From Carpediemonas membranifera (taxonomy: Eukaryota; Fornicata), in the NCBI GenBank assembly GCA_019828565.1, contig JAHDYR010000053.1, positions 620,001 to 684,000 on the forward strand: 64,000 nt of DNA, given 5' to 3'. Below the pieces are notes generated by a model. The model was given only the letters and a program-made list of their open reading frames with translations. It ran no database searches and was not told the origin of the DNA. The first letter of the stretch is position 1; each line of letters opens with the position of its first letter. Shown here piece after piece: positions 21,032 to 29,910 of the stretch. The position numbers and the translations under genes are program-made.

Positions 21032-21218
21032 GGTTGAGCAAAGGATGCGGCGATGAAGGACAGGCGCTCGGCAACAGCGGCCGGAGGGCATCTGGCACGG
21101 GTGAACGCGCTCGTGAGCACAGTGGCGGCAAACTGGAGTTGGGCGGCCGGGTCGTCGGTGCTCACGTCCGAGGTCTGCGTTGCGGTGGGACTATAGTGCG
21201 TGTAGGCGTTGACAAAGC
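21032..21218 (-). repeat. transposed fragment of the RRP12-like gene
   Basis: This 187-bp block is nearly identical to 8428-8615 inside the RRP12-like gene, in the same orientation. I see one 1-bp deletion and two substitutions (in GATGCAGCG/GATGCGGCG and GTGAACAC/GTGAGCAC). It carries about 59 codons of that gene (including AYTHYSPTATQTSDVSTDD) with neither start nor proper end, so it cannot be an independent gene. It lies exactly between the convergent stops of the GSK3-like kinase (20942) and the KCS gene (21238). Similarity stops abruptly at both edges, as expected for a recent insertion or filler-DNA event. Confidence 0.9.
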
Positions 21219-21237
21219 TCGATCCCAAGTCAACCAT

Positions 21238-22704
21238 TTAATGAGCCTTCTTGGCCTGAGACGCCTTGAAAGCATCGATGGCCGCTTGGACTTCAGGGCC
21301 GACCGTAATCTGCGGGGCGGGGCATGTCTCGGGGCTGTACTTAAAGCTCGCGTTCTCACCGTCAAACACGTGACGGTTCAGACGGCAGCCAGGCAGCGCC
21401 TTGAGCACGCAAGAGTTAGCCTTGAACCCGCTTCCAAACGCGATTTGCCACACGATGTTGCCGGGGCGCATCTTGTGCTGGTTCTCGTGGTAAGCGAGCT
21501 CGTACCAGACAGAAGAGGAAGACGTGTTGCCATAGCGGTAGAGAGTGGCGCGGGACGCCTCGACGTCCTTGTCGCTGAGGCCGAGGTTCTTTTGAACGGT
21601 GTCGATGACGCCGCGGCCGCCGGTATGGATGCAGAAGTTGTCGATGGCCTTGCGGAAGTTGGGCGTGTACGCCTTGGCCTTGGAGTGGAAGTGCTTCCGG
21701 GCGATCATGTTTGCCATAAAACGCGCCTTTTCAGTCCATGGGAGAATGACTTCGCCGAGCTTCGCCATGTTCTCGGTGATGGCCTTGCCGGCTACCTTGG
21801 GTACTTCTCTCGAAAGCCTGATGGCGGTATAGCCCTCATCGTCGTGGTCGAACTTGATACAGTCGTGGGAGAAGTCGTGGCGGCCATGGTGAGTCCGGAT
21901 GCAGTGGAGGAGCTCGTAGCGAGTGCCCCGCTTCTTCTTGGTGGAGAAAAGCATCGCAGCACCACCCAGGCGGAAGAGGGCGGACTGAAGAGAGAATGCC
22001 TGGTCGTTGCCATAGTACCAATCAATTGATGTGACCTCAGTGGAAACAAGCACGGCGTTCTTGCCGGGGTTGGCCTTGAGGAGGTCGTTGATGAGATCAA
22101 CACCGATCAGAGAGGCGGAGCAGCCCATGCCGCCGATCTGGAAGGTACGGACCTTGGAGGGCATATTGTAGTGGTTGACGATCATGGCAGTAATAGAAGG
22201 GGTGGGGCAGTACACGCTGCAGTTGACGACGAGGAAGTCGATGTCGTTGGGCTTCATGCCAGTGCGGGCGAAGAGGGCGTCAAGGACGCCCGTGCATGTC
22301 TGCTTGGCCTCTTCCGCGGCAGGCTTGAGGCCGACGCCGTGGACGAAGGTCTTGGGGATGTAGGTCTGGTCACCGAGACCGGAACGCATGAGCATCTTGG
22401 CTTGGAACGCCTTGTTGGCGGGGGTGTAGGTCTTAACACTGTCGATCATGTCGTAGAGACGCTGGGCAGAAGCCATTTGGGCCTTAGGGGGGTGGTAGAT
22501 AGCAAAGTCGTCAATGAAAACACGTCTGTTGGTCTTCTTGACCCTGTAAAGTGCATAGGCGGTCACAACGATGATCGCAGCAATCCAGCGAGGGGAAAGG
22601 GAGAACAAAGAGACGTAGGACGCCTTCACAAGATCAAACGTCGTCGTTTGGATTGTGTAAAGGATCCACTGCAGCGCTGGCTGCTCAGATAATAGCCGGT
22701 CCAT
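21238..22704 (-). CDS. 3-ketoacyl-CoA synthase (FAE1/KCS type)
   Basis: 488-residue condensing enzyme of very-long-chain fatty-acid elongation, which joins malonyl-CoA to an acyl-CoA at the ER. It belongs to the FAE1 type (plant-like, thiolase fold) and not to the ELO type used by animals and fungi. Hydrophobic segments near residues 25-60 (RWIAAIIVVTAYALY) would anchor it. Catalytic residues are visible: Cys in IGGMGCSASLIGVDL, His in FCIHTGGRGVID, and the Asn loop YRYGNTSSSSVWYEL. The start is ATG 22704 and the length matches the family (~490-550). It is convergent with the GSK3-like gene, with an RRP12 fragment lodged 20 bp past its stop. Confidence 0.93.
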   Translation of the reverse strand: MDRLLSEQPALQWILYTIQTTTFDLVKASYVSLFSLSPRWIAAIIVVTAYALYRVKKTNRRVFIDDFAIYHPPKAQMASAQRLYDMIDSVKTYTPANKAFQAKMLMRSGLGDQTYIPKTFVHGVGLKPAAEEAKQTCTGVLDALFARTGMKPNDIDFLVVNCSVYCPTPSITAMIVNHYNMPSKVRTFQIGGMGCSASLIGVDLINDLLKANPGKNAVLVSTEVTSIDWYYGNDQAFSLQSALFRLGGAAMLFSTKKKRGTRYELLHCIRTHHGRHDFSHDCIKFDHDDEGYTAIRLSREVPKVAGKAITENMAKLGEVILPWTEKARFMANMIARKHFHSKAKAYTPNFRKAIDNFCIHTGGRGVIDTVQKNLGLSDKDVEASRATLYRYGNTSSSSVWYELAYHENQHKMRPGNIVWQIAFGSGFKANSCVLKALPGCRLNRHVFDGENASFKYSPETCPAPQITVGPEVQAAIDAFKASQAKKAH

Positions 22705-23044
22705 TCACACTGCGACTCCGACACAGTCGATTCTGTGTGGGTGAAATTGGCGGGCGAAGATCGCCGTCAATTTGGGAATCAAATTGCCCGATGAAAGGAT
22801 ATACCGTGTTGTCCAAGTTCCTAAGGGGCTGAAGGGGCCTCAGTTGCTGGGGCCGGGCTCGTTGGTAGTGTTGGTCATGAGCAGTCACGCCTATTCTTAT
22901 GGGGTAAAGACCCGCTTACACTGGTCATGTATTAATATGCTATGATAACTATAAGACGCGTGCCTCATCAGATTTACACCATACAACCTCTGACCAGTCG
23001 CCTTGTATATAAAACAAGATTCAAAGAGTCACCCCGCAGGACAC
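22705..23044. other. intergenic
   Basis: Space between the KCS start and the end of the KH-protein gene, both on the minus strand. AT-rich after 22920. No coding or RNA feature recognised. Confidence 0.35.
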
Positions 23045-23530
23045 TCACTTTGACGCCTGCTCAGTGATCTTCTTGGCCTTCTGCTGCTGTGTATACCGGA
23101 TGAACTGGGCGTATGCCCTGTAGTAATCTTGGTAGTACTGCATCCAGGCTGCATACTGATCTCCCGTAAGCCGCACACGGTAGCCGCCAGTCTTCCCTGA
23201 CGTCTGCTCTTCCAGGTGCTGCTTGTGCTGCTGACGTACGGTTAAGACAAGTTCGACGGCGAGTTTGATACCCTGTTGAAGCTTCTTTTCGTCACGGTGA
23301 ATAACCTCAATATGAAGCTTTTCTGCGGCTTCATCTTCCGACATTTGTCCGTATGTAGCTCCTTTCCCCTTCACACATGTCCTACATCCAGTATTCTCAA
23401 AGATATATCGCATGAACTGCCCTTTCGGGCCGATAACGGCGGGAATGACTTTGAAACCAAGTCCACTCTCTACATCAATAATAACACGCGCCTTTGTGGG
23501 CGAGATATTCTTCACCTCCACATCCCCCAT
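23045..23530 (-). CDS. KH-domain RNA-binding protein (KHDC4/SF1-like)
   Basis: 161-residue protein, mostly one KH domain of the long type found in KHDC4/BLOM7 and SF1: GFKVIPAVIGPKGQFMRYIFENTGCRTCVKGKGA carries the GxxG-type loop (IGPKG) and the C-[RK]-x-x-x-[RK]-GKG strand. After the KH come a Gln-rich helix (VRQQHKQHLEEQ) and a Tyr/Gln-rich C-terminus (QYAAWMQYYQDYYRAYAQF). RNA binding follows from the fold; a splicing role is suggested only by the family. ATG 23530. An inverted CGCACTTTAAGG-like element is about 30 nt upstream, similar to that before CCT8. The next 76 bp lead into the Fanzor element. Confidence 0.75.
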   Translation of the reverse strand: MGDVEVKNISPTKARVIIDVESGLGFKVIPAVIGPKGQFMRYIFENTGCRTCVKGKGATYGQMSEDEAAEKLHIEVIHRDEKKLQQGIKLAVELVLTVRQQHKQHLEEQTSGKTGGYRVRLTGDQYAAWMQYYQDYYRAYAQFIRYTQQQKAKKITEQASK

Positions 23531-23579
23531 TGCGTTCGGGCTCGGTTTTTGATCCGCCTTACCTTAAAGTGCGTCAAAG

Positions 23580-23605
23580 GTGTTGCGCAGTATAAACACA
23601 TTGTT
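23580..23605 (+). repeat. 26-bp direct repeat, copy 1
   Basis: Identical over 26 bp to 24671-24696; the core is TGCGCAGTATAAACACATTG. Flanking bases differ on the left. Right-flank similarity is weak and soon lost. Confidence 0.85.
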
Positions 23606-23681
23606 CGAACCTCCCAGACAGGGCCTGAAAGGAACGATCAAAGTGCCAAACTGCACAACATCATCCGTCCGTAGACGAATG

Positions 23682-24476
23682 TTAGGTTCGGTTAGCCAAT
23701 TGATGATACTGGAATGATGTTGGAAGGCGCGGAATCAATGTGCGACTGAACGGAGAGCCACTGAGCTCATCTTCCGTGGCAAGAGAACGCCACAGGATGT
23801 TCTCTGCAGCACTCTTGTCCCGATGATCAACATTCAGAGCATCAGGAACTGTTGCGCGCCACTGAGCACCACGGCACTGTGGATTTTCGCAGAGCATCAC
23901 ACGTTGTGGGTGAACGTGCTGGTCATCACGCGGACGAACTCGCTTGTAGGGGGCGTGGCAGTGAGGGCAGACGACGGTGGTGCGGTCCTCGTTAACCATG
24001 TTAAGATCGACGACAATGTTATACCCCTTGAGAAGGGGTACTATCTCTCTCGCGAACTTTCGATATGGCGCGCAAGGAATGAACATACCAGCAGGCGTGG
24101 TGAATCCCGAGCTCCCGTAGAAGACTTTCAGGCGAATGGGGGTGGCGATGGGATGGTGGCGACCGAACTCCCGAGCCAACTGTTGGCCGCAGCGGGCGAA
24201 GTGCTTCTGGCGAAGGATGTGGTTCGCAAAGCGCACTCGGCGGAAAGACTTACGCATTCCAGCCTCGAAAATGTCGTTCGCGTTGTCCAGCACAAACCTA
24301 ATAGAGTTGTTGATACTCACTAGTCTTGTGCTCTTGAACGGCGCGGCCGTCATATCAAAGCCGAAACTTGGCGTCTTAGTGTATCCGCACTTTGGAAGGA
24401 CGCCGGAGCTGGTGGTGCCATCGGGGTGCCTGATGTAATACCCTCCGATGGACCTCGCGCCCGGGTCGAACCCCAT
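23682..24476 (-). pseudogene. Fanzor/TnpB-like RuvC nuclease, N-terminally truncated
   Basis: 264 codons from ATG 24476. The frame stays open for about 52 more codons to a TAG at 24633-24635, with no further ATG. RuvC-I is at the very start (GFDPGARSIGGYY, Asp4). A TnpB-type zinc ribbon follows, with CPHC at 170-173 and C-x4-C at 196-201. RuvC-III is NVDHRDKSAAENI (Asp220). The residue before the ribbon, in VNEDRTTVVC (Glu163), occupies the position of the alternative catalytic Glu described for Fanzors (the E/F-R-T-S-C block). The whole N-terminal WED/REC half, roughly 180 or more residues in TnpB, is missing, and the 200 bp upstream do not encode it. It is therefore most likely a relic or a stripped-down protein; an undetected distant exon is the alternative. 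Confidence 0.7.
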
Positions 24477-24670
24477 GAGGTGGGCATCAGGATCCGGCGC
24501 GGGCGGAGCCTCGGCATTATTGGATGTGGAATAGAAGACAATGAGACGACGTGTGAGCGATTGTGATGTTTGCAGCTGTGCTGACGTCCACGAAGAAGAC
24601 GCTTTGTGGAAGCCCTGGAGAAGACGATCTCCCTACCGACTTAAGACGTGAGTAGGAGGGAGACAGGGCA

Positions 24671-24696
24671 GTGTTGCGCAGTATAAACACATTGTT
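24671..24696 (+). repeat. 26-bp direct repeat, copy 2
   Basis: Identical to 23580-23605. Unlike copy 1, its similarity to the copy before BBS9 continues for about 20 more bases (TTTGACCCTTCAATAGCACAA). Confidence 0.85.
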
Positions 24697-24895
24697 TGAC
24701 CCTTCAATAGCACAAAAGGCGAATTGAATGCTGCAGCTCTACAGACACAGTTGGAATCGTTAGGCCGACTTTAACCTGCCAGCAAGTGACCTACCTTCAT
24801 TTATGTCAAGCTAGCAACCAACCATAAATCGATCAGACAGAAGCTTTTCTGGCTGTTTGGTTGCTTCTCAGCTTGGTTTGAACAATCTTATATAC

Positions 24896-25309
24896 ATGGC
24901 TATGATCAAACCACCTTTCTATTGCAAGAACCAAGAGGAGACCGTCTCCGACGAGGAAGCGCACTCGGCTGCCGTGAACCAGGCGAAAGCCCGTGCCATG
25001 GCTCCGGTTCAGCAGAGCATCTTCCTTTTGGTCATATACTTCATGATTCGCCCCGGTTCTGTGAGTCTTTACTCGATCTACATGGTGATCAATCAGGTCC
25101 AGATGGCCTTCAAGTCAATGGTCGGTGTTCGCTCCCAGTTCAAGACCATTGCGCTTCCTATGAAGGAGCTGCTGCCATACATGCTGGCCTACGTCGGGCT
25201 GAATATTGGCAAGATCATTTTCGTTCTTTTCCGCCTGTACCAAGCCCTTTCCTCTGTTGCTGGTGGTTCTCCCCCAGCTCTTTCCCCGGTGCCTCTGGGG
25301 TTCGTATAG
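24896..25309 (+). CDS. EMC4: ER membrane complex subunit 4-like protein
   Basis: 137-residue membrane protein. EMC4 is a core subunit of the ER membrane complex that inserts tail-anchored and multipass proteins. The central part fits: a polar N-terminus, then a hydrophobic segment ending in a fold-back (IFLLVIYFMIRPGSVSLYSIYMVINQVQMAFKSM), and a second hydrophobic region (MLAYVGLNIGKIIFVLFRLYQAL) like the LVYLIGNLMGLALAVYK segment of animal EMC4. ATG 24896 is the first in frame; the frame upstream has only TTG. It is shorter than animal EMC4 (~180), and the C-terminal Pro-rich tail PPALSPVPLGFV is not typical, so an unrecognised 3' intron is possible. A TATATA-like string precedes the ATG. 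Confidence 0.6.
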   Translation: MAMIKPPFYCKNQEETVSDEEAHSAAVNQAKARAMAPVQQSIFLLVIYFMIRPGSVSLYSIYMVINQVQMAFKSMVGVRSQFKTIALPMKELLPYMLAYVGLNIGKIIFVLFRLYQALSSVAGGSPPALSPVPLGFV

Positions 25310-25432
25310 GTTGCTTGAGTGAATAGTAAAAGCCGCTTTTGCCTCTGTTTCGACCGAACGTGTCATTCAACATCTTGCAGAGCGGCGGCGCCAGAATCGG
25401 CATGTTATACCAATCAGAACACGGAAGGCGCG

Positions 25433-28156
25433 ATGCTTGAGAGCTCTTGGCTGCTCGACTCGTCGTGCGAGTCACCACCAGTACCGACGAAAAGCATGGC
25501 GGACAAGCTCGAGTTCGTCGGCCCTAATCACCAGCTCGCGGATGTATTGGCCCAATGCAACAAGACTCCCGGGCTGAAGGAGCTCGCAATCACAGGCTGC
25601 GGATTCTCGGTGCCAATTACCGAATTTCTCGCAATATCCACACTCAAGACGCTCACTATCCAGTACTGCAAGGCAGATTTGTCCACGAATGCTGGTTCCG
25701 CTGCTCCTGTTGCTCGTTTGACTTCTCTTGTGCTCAACAGCGCCGAGCTAGACAAGAATCCAAGCAGCCTCCTCCAGCTCTCTTCCTCTCCCGCCCTCGC
25801 CACCCTCAAGACACTCGACATCACAGGCAACTCCCTTGGCGACACTGTCCTGGCCGACCTGGCCGCCGTCCTACCGTCATCCCTCACCCACTTTTCCATG
25901 GGAATGAACGAACTCACCACCGTTGCCCCTCTCGCCGAGTGCAGCGGTCTGACGCACCTCAACATCAGAGCCAACCGTCTCACATCATCTGATTCAATCG
26001 CCAGGCTAGTATCCAGAGATTTGAGCAAGATTGTATCTATTTCAGCCGGCTGCCAGCTTGGACCCACCCCCCTCGACCCGACTCACTTATTTGATTCAAT
26101 CAACTCATCCACAGTCGAATCCCTTGATTTACAAGGCTGCACCATCCCCCAGAGCTCGGTCGCCGCACTCGCCCGTGCCCTCGGTCCGAACGGCGCCAAG
26201 AGGCTCAAGACGCTGCTGCTGCACCCTGTTGAATGCGACACGAAGAGTTCAGACTGGGTGGAGCTCGCTGCCACACTCCGTCGCCGACCTGATCTGGGTA
26301 GGAGCCTCGCGAAGGTCGTTCCTGAATTCGCCCGACGCGAAGCAGAGAATGACACCGAGAAGGCCCTGCAGAAGGCGATTGACGAGCTTGCTCTGCGGGT
26401 TGAGGCTGTCGAGGCGCAGCAGGAGATAATCAACAAGACATCCTCGGATCTGATGGATCTGGCACAATCTGTGCCGTCACTGGGCGATATTCGAGATATG
26501 GTGGAGACAATCGTTGCTGAGAAGGCTGAGAAGCTTGTCCAAGCACGTATCAACGCCATCCAGGATCAGGTGTCATCGGTGGTCGGTCAGGTCGAGATTC
26601 TCCAAACCCGCGAGATCCCGGAGATTCCCGAATCCACACTAGATATGACTGAGATCAACCAGGTCATAGATACGAAACTATCCTCACTTCCGGACTTTGG
26701 AGTCATGCAGTCGACCTTGAAGTCGATGCTCGGTCGACTCAGCCGAGTCGAGGACACTGCGGCGTCGACCGTGACTAGGACAAAGGAGCTTGCCGCGACT
26801 GCCGGGGAGACTCACGCCGGGCTTGACAGAGAGGCGGTAACTGTGCTGGTCAAGGAGATGCTGCCAGATACAGCCGAATATCGCGATATTTTGGATTCAG
26901 TCATGGATCGGATTAGATCGTCAGAATCCGAGCTTATGGAGATCGGATCCCGCATTGAGGAGATTGACGCCCGGACCAAGAGGCCCTCTGCCCCTGCTAC
27001 TCCGGCCTTGACCAAGCAGGATGTCGACACTCTCGTGAGGGCGGTGATCGCTGAGGAGGTCGGCAAGGCTGCCTCTGCCCGCCATGAAGAGGATGAGGCC
27101 CAGTCCCGCAGGCTTGCTGAGCTCGAGGCGGCCCAGCAGCGCGAACAGGCGATGCGTGAGGCTGCCGCTGCACAGAAGGCGCAGCTTATGGCCGAGCACA
27201 CGCAGGCACCCTCGCCTACGGCCTCGGCCCACTCCCATGCCCGGCTCAGACCCCTGAGTCACGCCGAGTCGCCCCTGACTCCGGATGCTGAGTCACCAGT
27301 CGCATCATCGCCCGCATACACCCCCCCTGCCGATTCTATCAAGCCGCAGTCGGCAGCGCTCAAGCAGCCCCTGGCTGAGTCTCGAACCCTCACCCAGCCC
27401 ACAGCTCCGGAAGCCTCGCCCTCGCCCGTGGGTCAGGTGACTCGCCCGACTGTCTCAATCTCGGCCCAGCCATCGCACGTGCAGAGACCCAGCGCCAAGG
27501 ACCTCTTTGCCCGGATGAGGGAGGACGCCATCAGCAGGTCCGCCCCTGCATCAGCCACGGCTGAGTCCGCTGTCAAGTTCCCGACTCATAACGAGCAGTT
27601 TAAGGTCATGCCGGAAAGTGAGCAAATGAAGCAGGCCGAGCCCCAGGTCCAGCCCCAGGCTGTCCAGATCCACCCTCGGCGCCCCATTCCCGTGGAACCG
27701 GACTCCAGTCAGACTGCCTCCCCCGCCCCATCCGTGGTTCGACCCGACATGGCTGCCCGACTCAGCGCCCAGTCGACCGAGAACTATAGGGACTACAGTT
27801 CCATGGCCCAGGCCGAGGTGCAGCCTAAGGCTCAGTATGGCGCCGCCCAGGGCATGAGCGAGGTGCAGCGGCCATATGTCACTCAGACCCAGCCGGCCCG
27901 CCAGCCACAGTACTCTGCCCAGCAGCCCCATGCCCAGGCCCAGGCCCAGAGGTCTCGCCCCCAGTCGGTCACCTCAGTCGGCCACGGCCACGCTGCCGTC
28001 CGCCCCACCTCACTGGGCATGTCACCAGTTCCGGTCAAGCCGGCCTTCACCCCTGGTCTGGTGGCTGAATGGGGCACCGAGTTCGAGTCCGACATGGGCC
28101 AGCTGGAGGAGAGCATACGGATGCTGAAGAGGACGCTGGCTGGGGATGTCATGTGA
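25433..28156 (+). CDS. LRR and coiled-coil protein with Pro/Gln-rich tail
   Basis: 907-residue protein (ATG 25433; MADKLEFVG at 25496 is an alternative start). Residues ~25-290 are leucine-rich repeats of the RI-like/irregular kind (LKELAITGCGF, LKTLDITGNSLG, LTHLNIRANRL, VESLDLQGCTI). Residues ~310-620 are long amphipathic helices predicted to coil (LQKAIDELALRVEAVEAQQEI and similar). The last ~280 residues are low-complexity Pro/Ser/Gln/Ala, ending with a short helix (MGQLEESIRMLKRTLAG). No catalytic motif. The arrangement suggests a cytoskeletal or basal-body scaffold, but I do not recognise the family. Confidence 0.85.
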   Translation: MLESSWLLDSSCESPPVPTKSMADKLEFVGPNHQLADVLAQCNKTPGLKELAITGCGFSVPITEFLAISTLKTLTIQYCKADLSTNAGSAAPVARLTSLVLNSAELDKNPSSLLQLSSSPALATLKTLDITGNSLGDTVLADLAAVLPSSLTHFSMGMNELTTVAPLAECSGLTHLNIRANRLTSSDSIARLVSRDLSKIVSISAGCQLGPTPLDPTHLFDSINSSTVESLDLQGCTIPQSSVAALARALGPNGAKRLKTLLLHPVECDTKSSDWVELAATLRRRPDLGRSLAKVVPEFARREAENDTEKALQKAIDELALRVEAVEAQQEIINKTSSDLMDLAQSVPSLGDIRDMVETIVAEKAEKLVQARINAIQDQVSSVVGQVEILQTREIPEIPESTLDMTEINQVIDTKLSSLPDFGVMQSTLKSMLGRLSRVEDTAASTVTRTKELAATAGETHAGLDREAVTVLVKEMLPDTAEYRDILDSVMDRIRSSESELMEIGSRIEEIDARTKRPSAPATPALTKQDVDTLVRAVIAEEVGKAASARHEEDEAQSRRLAELEAAQQREQAMREAAAAQKAQLMAEHTQAPSPTASAHSHARLRPLSHAESPLTPDAESPVASSPAYTPPADSIKPQSAALKQPLAESRTLTQPTAPEASPSPVGQVTRPTVSISAQPSHVQRPSAKDLFARMREDAISRSAPASATAESAVKFPTHNEQFKVMPESEQMKQAEPQVQPQAVQIHPRRPIPVEPDSSQTASPAPSVVRPDMAARLSAQSTENYRDYSSMAQAEVQPKAQYGAAQGMSEVQRPYVTQTQPARQPQYSAQQPHAQAQAQRSRPQSVTSVGHGHAAVRPTSLGMSPVPVKPAFTPGLVAEWGTEFESDMGQLEESIRMLKRTLAGDVM

Positions 28157-28230
28157 GTAAATGCGATGGCGTGACTCATGCCGGAAGGAATCGGTTCGAC
28201 TGATCAGTTGTTAACACATTTATCACAGCA

Positions 28231-29445
28231 TTAAGCCAGCAGTGCCAGGGCGAGGATGATGGCGAGGAGGCTGGCGCGGATCCAGGCGGCAGAGTCTGCG
28301 AAGTGGAAATCAATGGTGGTCGTCACAGAGTTGTCAGTCTCGCCGCCCTTGAAGGCCATCTCCACAAGGAAGTCCTCGTAGACGCCCATAAGGAACTTCA
28401 TCGCGGTACTCGTCTGGAAGTTGTAGTTGACGGACCCAGAAACAGAGTCGGCGATAGGGGTGAGGTCGGGCTCGGCGAGGCTGGAAGTGTAGGTGACTGT
28501 CACATCGGGGAATTCCCCAACGGTGGTCGATTTCGTAATAGCAACGACGTTGTTGAGCTGGTCGTCGTTGATCTCGACACCGCAGCCACCGGACGTCACG
28601 TTGAACCAGTCGTCGTGGGTCCAGACCCAGGAGGTCGAGCTGGCCTCGTAGTCGATGAAGCCGTAGTGGACGTTGGAGCTATCACCGTCACCACCCTTGA
28701 TGGCGATGAGGCGGCTGTCGAGGTCGGTGATGCTGAGAGAGTCGAACTCGTCCGTGGTGATGTTGGACACGATGGCCGTGAACCCAGTGTCGACGCTCGT
28801 CACGACAACCTGGGATGCATCATTAGTGCCAACGACAATTAGGGAGACGCCGTTCAGGTTGTAGGGGAGAATGTCAGTGTAGGTGGCGCCAGAGGTGCCC
28901 AGGGTGATGTTGGCCTGGAGCTCGAGGTTGAGGTTGTACTTGAGGATCTCCAGCTGGGTGCAGACGTAGAGGTAGTTATCGAGGCAGAACATGGGCATCT
29001 CGCCGGGGCGGGAAGCGATGGTCGTTTCAGCAAGCTTGGTGCCGACATAGTTGTGAGAGCTGATCTTGTCCTCAACTGCGCGCAAGAAGATGTGAGGCGT
29101 GGCCGCAGCCTTGTCGGACTTCATGTTGAAGCCACCGGTGAAGGGCGAGAAGACGTCGCTCATGGTGAAGGTGTGATCGACATCTTGCTCCTTGGTTTTG
29201 CCCGAATCGAGGTCATCGGCATTGACATGCCAGAAGGAGAATGTAACGGAATTGTTGGCCACTGTGCGGATAGAATCCATCATTTCAAGCCTCTTGTGCT
29301 TGTCTTGAAGGTACATGTAGCCGAACTCATCTTCATATGCGTCAGCGTCGGCCTGATACATGGTTACCTGGGCCGTCCGGAAGGCCATAACCATTGCAAG
29401 TAGCAGTAACAGGCAAAGGGCGTTTCTTGCCATCATTGTCTTCAT
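28231..29445 (-). CDS. secreted/GPI-anchored surface protein, unknown family
   Basis: 404 residues from ATG 29445 (MKTMMARNALCLLLLLAMVMAF, a clear signal peptide; the frame upstream has no ATG). The body is Thr/Ser/Asp/Val-rich beta-like sequence with several N-glycosylation sequons (NNS, NIT, NVT). The C-terminus is a short polar spacer plus a terminal hydrophobic stretch (ASLLAIILALALLA) with no following charge, typical of a GPI-attachment signal. It is therefore probably displayed on the plasma membrane. I recognise no domain; there are few Cys (two near the centre, one pair-like GGCG). Confidence 0.78.
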   Translation of the reverse strand: MKTMMARNALCLLLLLAMVMAFRTAQVTMYQADADAYEDEFGYMYLQDKHKRLEMMDSIRTVANNSVTFSFWHVNADDLDSGKTKEQDVDHTFTMSDVFSPFTGGFNMKSDKAAATPHIFLRAVEDKISSHNYVGTKLAETTIASRPGEMPMFCLDNYLYVCTQLEILKYNLNLELQANITLGTSGATYTDILPYNLNGVSLIVVGTNDASQVVVTSVDTGFTAIVSNITTDEFDSLSITDLDSRLIAIKGGDGDSSNVHYGFIDYEASSTSWVWTHDDWFNVTSGGCGVEINDDQLNNVVAITKSTTVGEFPDVTVTYTSSLAEPDLTPIADSVSGSVNYNFQTSTAMKFLMGVYEDFLVEMAFKGGETDNSVTTTIDFHFADSAAWIRASLLAIILALALLA

Positions 29446-29910
29446 CTTGTGTTTTGTGGTCGAAAAAAATGAGGAGAAAAAATCAGAATCTCCCGTTCCG
29501 GAGATCAAGAATCTGCGAGAATCAATTATCTATCTATTATAAATTATAAACGCGTCTCCCAGTGATCTAACTCCGCAAACATGCCCGCCCAGTCGTCCTT
29601 TACTTTTTACCGTCCGGGCCAATAGTACATCGTCTGGGTCCGCGAAAGCTCACAATAATGCTGGTGTCTCAGTTTTGCCTGCTTCTATTGTGCTCTCTGA
29701 CCAGAGAGCTATGCACTAGTGACATAATCACACCCGAGCTGCGTGAGGCCTGCCTGGCGACACCTGGGACTACCAGAACGCTACCATGCATTAAAAGAGC
29801 GCAAAAGGCATGACGAGGGGAATTGGTCCAGTAGCTATCAGTGTCGGAGTCTCACATTAACGGATGATGTCGCGTTGAGAATGCGCAGTTTAGGGCGAAA
29901 TCTCGGGAAC
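29446..29910. other. divergent intergenic region
   Basis: 465 bp between the surface-protein start and the FxPxI-repeat gene start. AT-rich next to 29480-29560, then mixed. A GCGCAGTTTA motif at 29883-29892 is 18 nt before the ATG at 29911. The frame of the downstream gene is open back to a GTG at 29743 but without an ATG before 29881. No RNA gene recognised. Confidence 0.4.

Larger units (their letters stand above)
23580..24696 (-). mobile_element. Fanzor/TnpB-family element between 26-bp direct repeats
   Basis: A 1.1-kb unit containing one truncated RuvC-nuclease frame of the TnpB/Fanzor type, bounded by perfect 26-bp direct repeats at 23580-23605 and 24671-24696. It separates two genes that would otherwise be divergent neighbours (KH protein and EMC4-like). 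No second transposase and no inverted termini are visible. The 76 bases between the stop codon and the near repeat are where an omega-RNA would be expected in TnpB loci; they contain short self-complementary strings such as GTGCCAAACTGCAC (23643-23656). Whether the repeats are element ends, target duplications or host promoter copies is open, because a close relative of the repeat lies before BBS9. Confidence 0.5.

Noticed and set aside
20626-21237. 203-codon minus frame with RRP12-like residues as a separate gene
   Set aside because: Only the 187-bp transposed fragment is RRP12-like; the rest is antisense to the GSK3-like kinase.
23045-23530. PNO1/Dim2 identity for the KH protein
   Set aside because: The KH loop and GKGA strand with the long Gln-rich extension fit KHDC4/SF1 better; PNO1's C-terminal signature is absent.
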